Numbered from the stretch's first letter, positions 9,184-17,503 are shown. The stretch: DNA of 58,703 bases from Frigidibacter sp. SD6-1 (GCF_030143255.1 NZ_JARJNR010000013.1:1-58703), one strand, 5' to 3'. Notes: generated by a model not told the origin, from the sequence alone. A program made the numbers and translations.

Positions 9184-10274
9184 TTCATTCTCCTCTGTTG
9201 TGTGGAATGCCCCGCTTCGGCCAGCCGGTCGGGCTGGCGCGGGATCAGTATTGGCCGGAAGACCTTCTGGAGGTCCGACGGCAGCTCCCCCGCCATGCGG
9301 CGGAGAAGAAAGTCGCCCAGTGTACGGCCGAGGTCCTCGACCGGTTGGAAATAGGTGGTGAGGGGTGGGGCGAGATATTCCGACACGTTCAGGTCGTCAT
9401 AAGCGATCACGGAAACGTCGCGCCCGGCCGAAAGACCAAGGTCACGCAGCCCCGCAAGCACGCCCAGTGTCGTTGCCTCGTTCACGCAGACGAAGCCGGT
9501 CGGTGGCGAGGCCCCGCCACACAACCGCTGCACGCTGTCGCGGCCGAAGCGCGCCGTCAGATCGCCCTCGGCGATAAGGTCGTCGCAGTCCGGCAGGTCT
9601 GCTTCGGCGAATGCGGCACGAAAGCCCGCGATGCGGCTCTGTGCATAGGCCAGGCTGGGTATGGGGTTGATCAGCGCTATGCGACGGTGTCCTCCGGCAA
9701 TCAGCCGACGTGTCGCGTCGAGGGTAAGCCAGTGGCTGTCGATATCGACGAAGGCATAGTCTTTCGGAGTGTCGCAGCGACCCATCGCGACGAACGGAAA
9801 ATCGGCATCGCTCAGAAATTCGATGCGCGGGTCGTTCTGGAGAACGCCGGAAAAGGCGATGCCGTCGGCCAGGCCGCGCCTGACGATCGCTTCGGCGGCC
9901 TTCACACCCTCGGCGGCATCGCGGATCGGATGGATCGACAGCTGGTAGGGCGAGCCCTCAAGCGCCTGGCTGATGCCGCTGAGTATCTCGGCATATTCAA
10001 CACCGTTCCATTCGTGGCCCTCGGCGACCGATATCGGCATGAGAACGGCCGCGTGAAAGGTCTTGCCGGTGCGCAGCGAGGCGGCGCGCGGATTGACCGA
10101 ATAGCCGATCTGCCTTGCCGCTTCGCGGATGCGCTCCTTGGTGTCTTCGGTGACCACCGGCGAGTCGTTCAGTGCCTTGGAGACAGTGGCAATGGAATAG
10201 CCGGTCACTTCGGCGAGCGTCTTCACGGTCGGGCGCACACCCTCTGACGCGCGATGCGACCGTTGGGCGGTCAT
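9180..10274 (-). CDS. LacI-family transcriptional regulator
   Basis: Starting at the ATG at 10274 the protein has 364 residues. An ATG at 10295 would add seven residues and cannot be excluded. The N-terminal helix-turn-helix is TVKTLAEVTGYSIATVSKAL (about residues 16-35), with the hinge-helix segment NPRAASLRTGKT after it, followed by a periplasmic-binding-like sensor domain. It ends in a 4-bp overlap with the binding-protein gene. Two perfect ATAAAAACGTTTTTAT-type operators flank the divergent intergenic region and cover both predicted -10 boxes. It most likely represses its own operon and the divergent bgl-SDR unit until a sugar or glycoside ligand is present. Confidence 0.92.
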   Translation of the reverse strand: MTAQRSHRASEGVRPTVKTLAEVTGYSIATVSKALNDSPVVTEDTKERIREAARQIGYSVNPRAASLRTGKTFHAAVLMPISVAEGHEWNGVEYAEILSGISQALEGSPYQLSIHPIRDAAEGVKAAEAIVRRGLADGIAFSGVLQNDPRIEFLSDADFPFVAMGRCDTPKDYAFVDIDSHWLTLDATRRLIAGGHRRIALINPIPSLAYAQSRIAGFRAAFAEADLPDCDDLIAEGDLTARFGRDSVQRLCGGASPPTGFVCVNEATTLGVLAGLRDLGLSAGRDVSVIAYDDLNVSEYLAPPLTTYFQPVEDLGRTLGDFLLRRMAGELPSDLQKVFRPILIPRQPDRLAEAGHSTQQRRMK

Positions 10275-10310
10275 GGTTGCCCCGCTCCTGACCATTGGCT
10301 CCAGCTCTTC

Positions 10311-10326
10311 ATAAAAACGTTTTTAT
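10311..10326 (-). promoter_or_regulatory. LacI-family operator (lacI side)
   Basis: ATAAAAACGTTTTTAT is a perfect 16-bp palindrome with the central CG typical of LacI-family sites. On the minus strand it contains the predicted -10 TAAAAA (10325-10320), placed 16 nt after TTGACT (10347-10342). Binding would therefore block RNA polymerase. It lies 37 nt upstream of the lacI start codon. Confidence 0.85.
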
Positions 10327-10482
10327 GGCATCGCGAGGTCGAGTCAAGACCTAAGGCCTGTCACCGCGTGGCTGACGACGTCACAAGCGGCAGGACCTTC
10401 GGTATCTGCCGCTTGAGATAGTCAACCCAAGACCGCAGCACCCACAATCGCTGTTCGGCGAGGTGGCAGCCGTACGGGCCGC

Positions 10483-10520
10483 TTGACTTGTCGCGACAAA
10501 GCAATAAAAACGTTTTTATT
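10483..10520 (+). promoter_or_regulatory. Promoter and LacI-family operator of the beta-glucosidase unit
   Basis: TTGACT (10483-10488), 16 nt, then TAAAAA (10505-10510). The -10 box sits inside AATAAAAACGTTTTTATT (10503-10520), a perfect 18-bp palindrome identical in its core to the lacI-side operator. A second perfect palindrome, TTGTCGCGACAA (10488-10499), fills the spacer and could bind another factor. Confidence 0.8.
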
Positions 10521-10575
10521 CTTCGCTATGGCTGCGCCAGCAACGGAAAGTCCAGCGTAACGAGAGGAAAAGGCG

Positions 10576-11955
10576 ATGTCGAACAACGCCAAGTCGGTTC
10601 AGTCTCTGGAAGAACGCGCTGCCGCGCTGCATTTCCCGGCAAGCTTCCGGTTCGGCGCCGCGACATCATCCTATCAGATCGAGGGCGGCATGGATGCCGA
10701 TGGCAAGGGCGAAAGCATCTGGGACCGTTTCACGCGCCGGCCCGGCGTGATCAACGACGGTTCCTCCGGCGACGTGGCCTGTGACAGTTACCACCGCTGG
10801 CCAGACGACATCGCCCTTCTGCGAGAGATGGGTCTTGGCAGCTACCGCTTCTCGCTCAGCTGGCCGCGCATGCAGCCGGACGGTCGCGGCAAGATGAATG
10901 CCAAGGGCATCGGCTATTACGACCGGCTGATCGACGCGCTTCTCCGCGACGGGATCGAGCCCTTTGTCACCCTCTACCACTGGGACCTGCCGCAAGAGCT
11001 TCAGGACAGCGGCGGCTGGTATGACCGGGAAACCGCCCACCGGTTCGCCGACTACGCCGAGCTTGCGGTCGCGGTTCTGGGCGACCGGGTGAAACACTGG
11101 ACAACGCTCAACGAACCCTGGACCTTCGCGTGGAGCGGTCACGCTTGTGGCGAAGACGCGCCGGGGTTCGCCGACGGTGTCAGGGGCGGTCTTGCGGCCA
11201 GCCACCATGCGCTGCTGGCGCACGGCCTCGCGGTGCCGCGGATACGTGGCGCGGCCCCGGGATCGGACGTGGGCATCGTTCTCGACTTCAACGTCGTTCA
11301 CGCGGCGACGGATGCGAGCACGGACATGGCTGCCGCCAGGCGCTTCGAGGGTGTACAAAACCGCTGGTACCTCGACGCGGTGTTCAAAGGCAGCTACCCC
11401 GAAGACATTCTCAAGCTTTGCGCAGGGCTTCTGCCCGACATCCGGCCCGAAGATAACGCGACGATCGCCCAGCCGCTCGACTATCTGGGCATGAATGTCT
11501 ATCGCCGCTCGGTGATCGGCGCGGGCAGCGACCTGCCGCCGCTCAACTTCGCGCGGACGAACCCGCCGGGCCGCTATTCGGCGCTGAACTGGGAAATCTG
11601 GCCGCAATGCATCAGGGAAGCGCTCGAATATGTGCATCGCGACTATGCACCCCAGCAGATATTCATCACCGAGAACGGGCTGGCGACGCTGGCCGAGAGG
11701 CCCGGGGCGGACGGACGGGTCTTTGACCCTGCCCGGGCGGAATATATCGTCGATCATCTTGAGCAGGTGTCGAAAGCCCTTGCGTCCGGCGTGCCGGTGA
11801 AGGGCTATTTCGCCTGGACCCTCATCGACAATTTCGAATGGGCCTATGGCCATTCAGCGCAATTCGGCCTCGCGCATGTCGATCGGAGAACCCTGGATCG
11901 GCGGCTGAAATATTCGGGCGAGATCTTCGGGCAAATCGCCCGAAACGGGCGCTGA
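10576..11955 (+). CDS. Glycoside hydrolase family 1 beta-glucosidase
   Basis: The 459-residue protein is a full-length GH1 enzyme. The early motif FRFGAATSSYQIEG is the family N-terminal signature. TTLNEPW holds the acid/base Glu180 and FITENG holds the nucleophile Glu366. WTLIDNFEWAYG near the C-terminus forms the aglycone side of the pocket. There is no signal peptide, so it should cleave imported beta-glucosides or cellobiose in the cytosol. It is the first gene of a LacI-controlled unit and is followed after 3 nt by an SDR gene. The substrate is not determinable beyond beta-glycoside. Confidence 0.94.
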   Translation: MSNNAKSVQSLEERAAALHFPASFRFGAATSSYQIEGGMDADGKGESIWDRFTRRPGVINDGSSGDVACDSYHRWPDDIALLREMGLGSYRFSLSWPRMQPDGRGKMNAKGIGYYDRLIDALLRDGIEPFVTLYHWDLPQELQDSGGWYDRETAHRFADYAELAVAVLGDRVKHWTTLNEPWTFAWSGHACGEDAPGFADGVRGGLAASHHALLAHGLAVPRIRGAAPGSDVGIVLDFNVVHAATDASTDMAAARRFEGVQNRWYLDAVFKGSYPEDILKLCAGLLPDIRPEDNATIAQPLDYLGMNVYRRSVIGAGSDLPPLNFARTNPPGRYSALNWEIWPQCIREALEYVHRDYAPQQIFITENGLATLAERPGADGRVFDPARAEYIVDHLEQVSKALASGVPVKGYFAWTLIDNFEWAYGHSAQFGLAHVDRRTLDRRLKYSGEIFGQIARNGR

Positions 11956-11958
11956 CCG

Positions 11959-12633
11959 ATGTCGGCCGTCGTCGTGACCGGCGCCAACAGGGGGCTCGGC
12001 CTCGAACTGGTTCGCCGCTACGCCGCCTCCGGCGCCCGGGTGATCGCCGCCTGTCGCAGCTTGCCCGATCATCCGTCGAAGGTGGCTGATGGCAACATCC
12101 GCTGGCTGCCGCTCGACCTTGCCGACGCCGATGCCATTGCCGCCTTTCCGGCGGCGCTCGGCGCGCTGCCGGTGGAGGTCGTCATCCACAATGCCGCGAT
12201 CCGGGGCGCGACCGGCGGGCTGGGGGACCTGAACACCGACGACTTTACCCGGGTCATGAGGGTGAATGCGCTGGGGCCCCTGCTTCTGACCCGTGCGCTC
12301 TTGCCCAATCTGATGGCGGGGCACCAACGCACGGTCGCAATGATCTCTTCGCGCGCCGGGTCGATGGCCGAAGGTCTCGACCCGGACGGAGACTACGCCT
12401 ACCGGCAATCGAAAGCGGCCCTGAACATGGGGGCGCGAAAACTCGCCTTCGACCATCCGGACCTCAAGGTTCTTCTGCTGCACCCGGGATGGATACGCAC
12501 CGACATGGGCGGGCCGGACGCGGAAATCGACGCGGCCAAGGCCGCGCGCGGGCTGATCGAACGCATTTCCGAAGCAGACCATTCGGCGAGCGGCAGCTTT
12601 CAGACCTGGGATGGCCATCCAATTGCCTGGTGA
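11959..12633 (+). CDS. Short-chain dehydrogenase/reductase
   Basis: The 224-residue protein has the Rossmann signature TGANRGLG (7-14), NAA near 78-80, and the catalytic Tyr148-x3-Lys152 (YRQSK) with the Ser130/131 region before it. It belongs to classical SDRs of the C-factor/sniffer-like type that reduce carbonyls with NADPH. It begins 3 nt after the beta-glucosidase stop, so it is co-transcribed with it. A role in handling an aglycone is possible but only inferred. The following 144 nt to the convergent DMT gene hold no clear feature. Confidence 0.88.
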   Translation: MSAVVVTGANRGLGLELVRRYAASGARVIAACRSLPDHPSKVADGNIRWLPLDLADADAIAAFPAALGALPVEVVIHNAAIRGATGGLGDLNTDDFTRVMRVNALGPLLLTRALLPNLMAGHQRTVAMISSRAGSMAEGLDPDGDYAYRQSKAALNMGARKLAFDHPDLKVLLLHPGWIRTDMGGPDAEIDAAKAARGLIERISEADHSASGSFQTWDGHPIAW

Positions 12634-12777
12634 CGGGGTTGCGGGGCGGGCCGCCGCACCGTCCGGCCCCGGTCGCCGGCGCGCCAGCCCTGCAGCGTCG
12701 GTTTCAGGCGGCCGTCTCGCGGCAGCGCTGGACAGGAAGATCCACCTCCGGCAGCTTCGGTCCGGCCTGTCGCAAGG

Positions 12778-13665
12778 TCATACAGGCGCCTGCGCCCGCT
12801 GCACCAGCCGCCGCTCGCGCAGGAACGCATAAATGCCGGTCGCGACGACAATGGCTGACCCGGCAAGTGTCCAGCGGTCGGGAAACTGGCCGAAGACCGC
12901 CCAGCCAAGCCCGATCGCCGCGACAAGCGAGACATAGCGGAAAGGCGCGATGACCGAGATATCGCCCACGCGCATCGTCATCACCACCGTCAGATAGCCC
13001 ACGATCAGGAAGGCTGCCGCGCCCGCGACCTGAGCGGCCTGAACGGCCGATACCGGCACGATACCGGTGAAGGGCAACGCAAGCCCGGCGCTGAGCCCGA
13101 CCGAGACCGCTGCAGCAAGGGCGACAAGCGGCGACGGCACGGACGCCGAGAGTTTCCGGGTCGAGATATCGCGCAGGACGACGCAGGCGACCGAGACCAC
13201 ACCGAGCAAAGACCAGCGGTCGAAGGCCTCGGTCCCGGGCCGGATGATCATCATCACGCCCGCAAAGCCGATCAGGATCGCCGTCAGCCGCCGCCAACCG
13301 ACCGGTGTGCCAAGAAAGACGGCCGCCGCCAGCGTCACGGCAAGCGGCAGCGATTGCAGGATCGCCGACAGGTTGGCGATGGGCATGTGCTTCAGTGCAA
13401 AAAGGAAGGTAAGCGTCCCCAGAACCTCGCCCAGGGTCCGCATTGCCAGCCAGAAACGATCCGTTCTGCCGGGCCAAGTCGCGAAGGCGCCCGCCCGCCA
13501 GGCGATGGCCAGAAGAAAGAGCGACGTAACAACCCCGCGCATCGCGATCGCCTGCAGGACCGGCAGGTCGACCGTCGCGGCCTTCATAAACGTATCGTTG
13601 ACCGTGAAGGCGACCATCGCCGCGCACATCAGTGCCGCGCCGCGCAGATTGTCGGAAACCGCCAT
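12778..13665 (-). CDS. DMT-superfamily transporter (two EamA domains)
   Basis: The 295-residue protein has about ten hydrophobic helices arranged as two EamA repeats. The first carries MVAFTVNDTFMK and the second GYLTVVMTMRVGDISVIAPFRYVSLV. The sequence resembles RhaT/YdcZ and S-adenosylmethionine-uptake-type DMT carriers common in alphaproteobacteria. It should move a small metabolite across the inner membrane, with substrate and direction unknown. It is convergent with the SDR gene and divergent from secE, and looks monocistronic. Confidence 0.88.
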   Translation of the reverse strand: MAVSDNLRGAALMCAAMVAFTVNDTFMKAATVDLPVLQAIAMRGVVTSLFLLAIAWRAGAFATWPGRTDRFWLAMRTLGEVLGTLTFLFALKHMPIANLSAILQSLPLAVTLAAAVFLGTPVGWRRLTAILIGFAGVMMIIRPGTEAFDRWSLLGVVSVACVVLRDISTRKLSASVPSPLVALAAAVSVGLSAGLALPFTGIVPVSAVQAAQVAGAAAFLIVGYLTVVMTMRVGDISVIAPFRYVSLVAAIGLGWAVFGQFPDRWTLAGSAIVVATGIYAFLRERRLVQRAQAPV

Positions 13666-13783
13666 GAGACACCCGATAAGGAAAGCGCCGCAGCCCGGAA
13701 GTGAGATCGGCCGGGCGAGCTAATCCGCTTCGCCGGAGAATGGCAAGCATCCGGGCGGCCCTCGCGGCGCATAAAGCCCGGGC

Positions 13784-13812
13784 TTGAATTCGCCGCGCGG
13801 CGGGCGTATCTG
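13784..13812 (+). promoter_or_regulatory. Promoter of the secE-nusG-rpl-rpoBC operon
   Basis: TTGAAT (13784-13789), 17 nt, then TATCTG (13807-13812), about 39 nt before the secE start codon. No tRNA-Trp gene precedes secE here, unlike many bacteria. Confidence 0.6.
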
Positions 13813-13850
13813 CCCTCGGGTCGCGAAAACTACGAGAAAGACGGATAGAC

Positions 13851-14042
13851 ATGGCCAATCCCCTTCTGTTCCTCCAGCAGGTGCGCACCGAAGTGGCCAA
13901 GGTCGTCTGGCCGACCCGGCGCGAAGTGGTGACCACCACCATCATGGTCTTCATCATGGCGGCGATCACCTCGGTCTTCTTCTTCCTGGTCGATCTGGTC
14001 ATCCAGGGCGGCTTGCGGGCGATCCTCGGGATGGCGGGATAA
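13851..14042 (+). CDS. secE: Preprotein translocase subunit SecE
   Basis: The 63-residue protein is the short single-span form of SecE. The amphipathic segment FLQQVRTEVAKVVWPTRREV leads into one membrane helix (about residues 28-50). SecE clamps SecY in the inner membrane and is essential for protein export. The length and the KVVWPTR motif are typical for alphaproteobacteria. It precedes nusG, the conserved order. Confidence 0.97.
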   Translation: MANPLLFLQQVRTEVAKVVWPTRREVVTTTIMVFIMAAITSVFFFLVDLVIQGGLRAILGMAG

Positions 14043-14122
14043 GCGCCCGGCGAGGGAAAGGCTTTCGGCGGCTTGAATTCCAGCGACTTAGCCGCTAGAG
14101 GAGCAGGACTTTCCCGGAACCG

Positions 14123-14154
14123 GCGCGCAGCGATTCGGCATGCGCGCTGTTTTT
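14123..14154 (+). terminator. Terminator-like hairpin between secE and nusG
   Basis: GCGCGC at 14123-14128 pairs with GCGCGC at 14142-14147, closely followed by TGTTTTTG. It resembles an intrinsic terminator or attenuator inside the secE-nusG gap of 195 nt, so nusG may have partly separate expression. Confidence 0.4.
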
Positions 14155-14237
14155 GTTCGGGGCAGTGGCGGGTTAACCCGCTGAATTGATTGGAATAATC
14201 CGGCGGAAGATCGTCGGTCGAGCGAGGTCTGGGGCAG

Positions 14238-14771
14238 ATGGCGAAGCGGTGGTATTCGGTGAGCGTACTCTCGAACTTCGAGAAGAAAGTCGCCGAACAG
14301 ATCAAGCATGCCGTGGCCGAGAAGGGCCTTGAGGAAGAGATCGACGAGGTTCTCGTGCCGACCGAAGAGGTCATCGAGGTCCGTCGCGGCAAGAAGGTGA
14401 CGTCCGAGCGCCGTTTCATGCCCGGCTATGTTCTCGTCCACATGGACATGAGCGACCGGGGCTACCACCTGATCACCTCGATCAACCGGGTCACCGGCTT
14501 CCTTGGCCCCCAGGGCAAGCCGATGCCGATGCGCGATGGCGAGGTGAACGGGATCCTTAAGCGGGCCCAGGAAAACACCGAACAGCCGCGCAACCTGATC
14601 CGGTTCGAGATCGGCGAGAATGTCAAAGTGTCCGACGGCCCGTTCGAAGGCTTCTCGGGCATGGTCGAGGAAGTGGACGAGGCGCACAGCCGCCTCAAGG
14701 TCACCGTCTCGATCTTCGGGCGCCCGACGCCCGTGGAACTGGAATTCACCCAGGTGTCGAAAGGCGCCTGA
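14238..14771 (+). CDS. nusG: Transcription termination/antitermination protein NusG
   Basis: The 177-residue protein starts MAKRWYSVSVLSNFEKKVAE and has the NGN-domain signature FMPGYVLVHM near residue 57. The C-terminal KOW domain includes VSDGPFEGFSGMVEEVD near 129. NusG binds RNA polymerase beside the clamp and couples it to Rho or to ribosomal S10. It lies between secE and rplK as in most bacteria. Confidence 0.98.
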   Translation: MAKRWYSVSVLSNFEKKVAEQIKHAVAEKGLEEEIDEVLVPTEEVIEVRRGKKVTSERRFMPGYVLVHMDMSDRGYHLITSINRVTGFLGPQGKPMPMRDGEVNGILKRAQENTEQPRNLIRFEIGENVKVSDGPFEGFSGMVEEVDEAHSRLKVTVSIFGRPTPVELEFTQVSKGA

Positions 14772-14791
14772 CGTGAGGTCGTGGGAGGCCA

Positions 14792-14849
14792 GCCCCGGAC
14801 CCGATCCGGGGCCTCGGCCGGACCACTAAGCAAGGCCCTGATACAGGGC
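14792..14849 (+). promoter_or_regulatory. rplK leader hairpins
   Basis: Two perfect hairpins occupy the nusG-rplK gap: GCCCCGGA/TCCGGGGC with a 5-nt loop (14792-14812) and GCCCTG/CAGGGC with an ATA loop (14835-14849). The second ends 22 nt before the rplK start codon. They may form the L1-binding autoregulatory leader known for this operon in other bacteria, but I see no sequence proof of L1 recognition. Confidence 0.45.
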
Positions 14850-14871
14850 GTGTGACAAAGGAGAAGGCCAG

Positions 14872-15324
14872 ATGGCCAAGAAAGTCGTTGGGCAGCTCAA
14901 GCTGCAAGTGAAGGCGGGGCAAGCCAACCCCTCGCCGCCGATCGGTCCCGCGCTGGGTCAGCGCGGCATCAACATCATGGAATTCTGCAAGGCGTTCAAC
15001 GCCAAGACGCAGGAAATGGAACCGGGCTCGCCCGTCCCGACCGTGATCACCTATTATGCCGACAAGTCCTTCTCGTTCGAGATGAAGACCGCCCCGGCCT
15101 CCTACTACCTGAAGAAGGCCGCCGGCCTGAAGCCGGTGGGCAAGCGCAACCGCCCCAAAGGGTCGGAAAAGCCGGGCCGCACCGTCGCGGGCACCGTGAC
15201 CGCCGCCCAGGTGCGCCAGATCGCCGAAGCCAAGATGAAGGACCTGTCCGCGAACGACGTCGAAGCCGCGATGAAGATCATCCTCGGCTCGGCCAAGTCC
15301 TGCGGCATCGAGGTGAAGGGGTAA
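14872..15324 (+). CDS. rplK: 50S ribosomal protein L11
   Basis: The 150-residue protein starts [18 protein letters not shown] and contains the [17 protein letters not shown] motif of L11, with the C-terminal rRNA-binding domain after residue 75. L11 forms the GTPase-associated centre with 23S rRNA. It is followed after only 3 nt by rplA. Confidence 0.98.
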   Translation: MAKKVVGQLKLQVKAGQANPSPPIGPALGQRGINIMEFCKAFNAKTQEMEPGSPVPTVITYYADKSFSFEMKTAPASYYLKKAAGLKPVGKRNRPKGSEKPGRTVAGTVTAAQVRQIAEAKMKDLSANDVEAAMKIILGSAKSCGIEVKG

Positions 15325-15327
15325 GTC

Positions 15328-16026
15328 ATGGCCAAGCTTGGTAAGCGTATCAAAGCGGCCAATGCCGCCTTCGAAGGCAAGTCGAACCTCTCGGTCGAGG
15401 ATGCCGTCAAACTGATCAAGGGTGCCGCTTCGGCGAAATTCGACGAAACCGTCGAAATCGCGATGAACCTCGGCGTCGATCCCCGTCATGCCGACCAGAT
15501 GGTCCGCGGCGTCGTCGCCCTGCCGAACGGCACCGGCAAGACCGTCCGCGTCGCCGTCTTCGCCCGTGGCGGCAAGGCCGACGAGGCCAAGGCCGCTGGC
15601 GCGGATATCGTCGGCGCCGAAGACCTGATGGAGACGATCCAGTCCGGCAAGATCGAGTTCGACCGCTGCATCGCCACCCCCGACATGATGCCGCTCGTCG
15701 GCCGTCTGGGCAAGATCCTCGGGCCCCGCAACCTGATGCCGAACCCCAAGGTCGGCACCGTGACGATGGACGTGAAAGCGGCCGTCGAGGGCGCCAAGGG
15801 CGGCGAAGTGCAGTTCAAGGTCGAGAAGGCGGGCGTGATCCACGCCGGCGTCGGCAAGGTGTCGTTCGACGAGGCGAAACTCGCCCAGAACATCCGCGCC
15901 TTCGTCGATGCGGTGTCGAAGGCCAAGCCCTCGGGCGCCAAGGGCACCTACCTCAAGAAGGTGTCGCTGTCGTCCACGATGGGTCCGGGCGTGTCGCTCG
16001 ACCTCGCTTCGGCGACGGCGCATTGA
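15328..16026 (+). CDS. rplA: 50S ribosomal protein L1
   Basis: The 232-residue protein starts [18 protein letters not shown] and has the L1 signature region [17 protein letters not shown] near residue 131. L1 forms the mobile stalk near the ribosomal exit site and often represses the L11-L1 mRNA. The family usually runs 225-235 residues. A palindromic repeat and a series of hairpins follow before rplJ. Confidence 0.98.
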   Translation: MAKLGKRIKAANAAFEGKSNLSVEDAVKLIKGAASAKFDETVEIAMNLGVDPRHADQMVRGVVALPNGTGKTVRVAVFARGGKADEAKAAGADIVGAEDLMETIQSGKIEFDRCIATPDMMPLVGRLGKILGPRNLMPNPKVGTVTMDVKAAVEGAKGGEVQFKVEKAGVIHAGVGKVSFDEAKLAQNIRAFVDAVSKAKPSGAKGTYLKKVSLSSTMGPGVSLDLASATAH

Positions 16027-16029
16027 TTT

Positions 16030-16059
16030 CGTAGGATGGGCAATATTGCCCATCCTACG
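16030..16059. repeat. GTAGGATGGGC palindrome, copy in rplA-rplJ gap
   Basis: A perfect 30-bp palindrome begins CGTAGGATGGGCAAT and continues with its exact reverse complement. It starts 3 nt after the rplA stop codon. The same 30 bp occur at 21655-21684 and 28 bp of it at 41138-41165. Confidence 0.95.
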
Positions 16060-16299
16060 GCGAAATTCCCGGTTCGCCGGGAATGACGGGGCGCAGACGC
16101 CCCGTCCTGTCCGAGACGGAGGGCGGACCCGGGCCTGAACCGGGTCGTTAAGTCCTTCCTGAGATGGGAAACGAGACGAGATTCAAACGGGGCATACGCC
16201 TCGGGCGATCCTGGCCTCGGGACCATCCGGACCCGACCCCCGGCCACCCGGCCGGGGAAATGAGAGCCGGGGGGAAACCCCCATACTTGGAGTGAAACC
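16060..16299 (+). promoter_or_regulatory. rplJ leader with serial hairpins
   Basis: After the palindrome the gap holds ATTCCCGG/CCGGGAAT closed by a TTCG loop (16065-16084), GACGGGGCG/CGCCCCGTC with a CAGA loop (16085-16106), CCCCGGCC/GGCCGGGG with an ACCC loop (16238-16257), and a short G-C hairpin just before the rplJ ribosome binding site (16270-16282). This region is where the L10-(L12)4 autoregulatory leader sits in other bacteria. I see no open frame in it. Assignment as the L10 leader is inference from position. Confidence 0.5.
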
Positions 16300-16815
16300 G
16301 TGGATAGAGCCCAAAAAGAGAAAGTGGTCGAGGAACTCGGCCAGATCTTCGAAAGCTCTGGCGTTGTGGTGGTTGCCCGCTACGAAGGCATGACGGTTGC
16401 TCAGATGCAGGATCTGCGGGCGGAAATGCGTTCCGTCGGCGGGTCTGTCCGCGTCGCCAAGAACAGGCTCGCCAAGATCGCCCTTGAGGACAAGCCCTGC
16501 GCAAGCATCGGCACACTTCTTACGGGCATGACCGTGCTGGCTTACTCCGAAGACCCCGTCGCTGCGGCGAAGGTTGCGGAGAAGTACGCCAAGGCGAACG
16601 ACAAGTTCGTGATCCTTGGCGGTGCCATGGGCAGCGCGGCCCTCGATCCGGCCGGTGTCAAAGCCGTCGCCGCCATGCCGTCGCGTGAAGAGCTCATCGC
16701 TCAGATCGTGTCGTGCATCGGGGCGCCTGCTTCCAACATCGCCGGCGCGATTGGCGCACCTGCTTCGAACATCGCGGGCATCCTCAAGACCATTGAGGAA
16801 CGCGCTGCGGCCTGA
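16300..16815 (+). CDS. rplJ: 50S ribosomal protein L10
   Basis: Translation starts at a GTG (16300) preceded by GGAG, giving 171 residues beginning [17 protein letters not shown]. The N-terminal domain binds 23S rRNA and the C-terminal helix holds L7/L12 dimers. The tail carries two direct copies of [22 protein letters not shown], the L12-anchoring helix repeat. rplL follows after 66 nt. Confidence 0.97.
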   Translation: MDRAQKEKVVEELGQIFESSGVVVVARYEGMTVAQMQDLRAEMRSVGGSVRVAKNRLAKIALEDKPCASIGTLLTGMTVLAYSEDPVAAAKVAEKYAKANDKFVILGGAMGSAALDPAGVKAVAAMPSREELIAQIVSCIGAPASNIAGAIGAPASNIAGILKTIEERAAA

Positions 16816-16881
16816 GCAACACATGCCTTCGTGGGGTTGTTACCCTGACGTTGGAACCCAATATAGGAACGGAACAGAGAA

Positions 16882-17259
16882 ATGGCTGATCTGAACAAAC
16901 TCGCCGAAGAAATCGTCGGTCTGACCCTTCTTCAGGCACAGGAACTGAAAACCATCCTCAAGGACAAGTACGGCATCGAGCCCGCCGCTGGCGGCGCGGT
17001 CATGATGGCTGCCGGTCCGGCGGCTGGCGCTGCTGAAGCGGCTGAGGAAAAGACCGACTTCGACGTCGTCCTGACCGACGCCGGCGCGAACAAGATCAAC
17101 GTGATCAAGGAAGTGCGCGGCATCACCGGTCTTGGCCTGAAAGAAGCCAAGGACCTCGTGGAAGCCGGCGGCAAGGTCAAGGAAGGTGCTCCGAAGGCAG
17201 AAGCCGAGGACATCAAGAAGAAGCTCGAAGCGGCTGGCGCCAAGGTCGAGCTCAAGTAA
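16882..17259 (+). CDS. rplL: 50S ribosomal protein L7/L12
   Basis: The 125-residue protein starts [23 protein letters not shown]. It has the Ala/Gly-rich hinge near residues 36-55 and the C-terminal domain with [15 protein letters not shown], the surface that contacts translation factors. L7/L12 is the multi-copy stalk protein. Confidence 0.98.
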   Translation: MADLNKLAEEIVGLTLLQAQELKTILKDKYGIEPAAGGAVMMAAGPAAGAAEAAEEKTDFDVVLTDAGANKINVIKEVRGITGLGLKEAKDLVEAGGKVKEGAPKAEAEDIKKKLEAAGAKVELK

Positions 17260-17293
17260 TCCGGGCCGGGGCCTCGCCCCACCCAGATTTTCA

Positions 17294-17323
17294 GGCTGGG
17301 CCCGCAGGAATGCGGGTCCAGCC
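17294..17323 (+). terminator. Hairpin 1 in the rplL-rpoB gap
   Basis: GGCTGG-G-CCCGC (17294-17305) pairs with GCGGG-T-CCAGCC (17312-17323), a 12-pair stem with one G-T wobble. There is no T-run. The position matches the attenuator or processing region known between rplL and rpoB in other bacteria. Confidence 0.55.
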
Positions 17324-17331
17324 GATCCCGT

Positions 17332-17367
17332 CTTGGAAGGGGCGTGCCCGCGCCCGCCCCTTCCAAG
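17332..17367 (+). terminator. Hairpin 2 in the rplL-rpoB gap
   Basis: CTTGGAAGGGGCG (17332-17344) pairs perfectly with CGCCCCTTCCAAG (17355-17367) around a 10-nt loop. This 13-bp stem without a T-run lies 137 nt before the rpoB start and looks like an RNase III-type processing or attenuation structure setting the ratio of ribosomal proteins to polymerase. Confidence 0.55.
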
Positions 17368-17503
17368 GCCGGATCAAAGGCTCGGGAGCCCCCCTTTGGG
17401 ACGGGGGGCATGAATTGAGCCGATCCGCCCGTTCGCATGCGGCGCGCCTCCGTGACCCCGACGGCAGACGCACCCGCGAAAAAGACGAAAGGTAACGACG
17501 AGC

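Larger units (their letters stand above)
10275..10575. other. Divergent lacI/bgl intergenic regulatory region
   Basis: This 301-nt region holds a leftward promoter with operator at its left end and a rightward promoter with operator at its right end. Both have the same TTGACT, 16-nt spacer, TAAAAA layout. The middle (about 10350-10480) shows no gene or obvious motif. No coding frame with family-like content was found. Confidence 0.8.

Noticed and set aside
12704-12781. A 25-codon frame (MTLRQAGPKLPE start) whose ATG overlaps the DMT transporter stop as ATGA on the minus strand.
   Set aside because: The overlap is suggestive of coupling, but the peptide has no recognisable features and such overlaps arise by chance. 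It was not annotated.
13666-13850. Search for the tRNA-Trp gene that often precedes secE.
   Set aside because: No cloverleaf or T-loop sequence is present in this gap. Only a promoter is seen.
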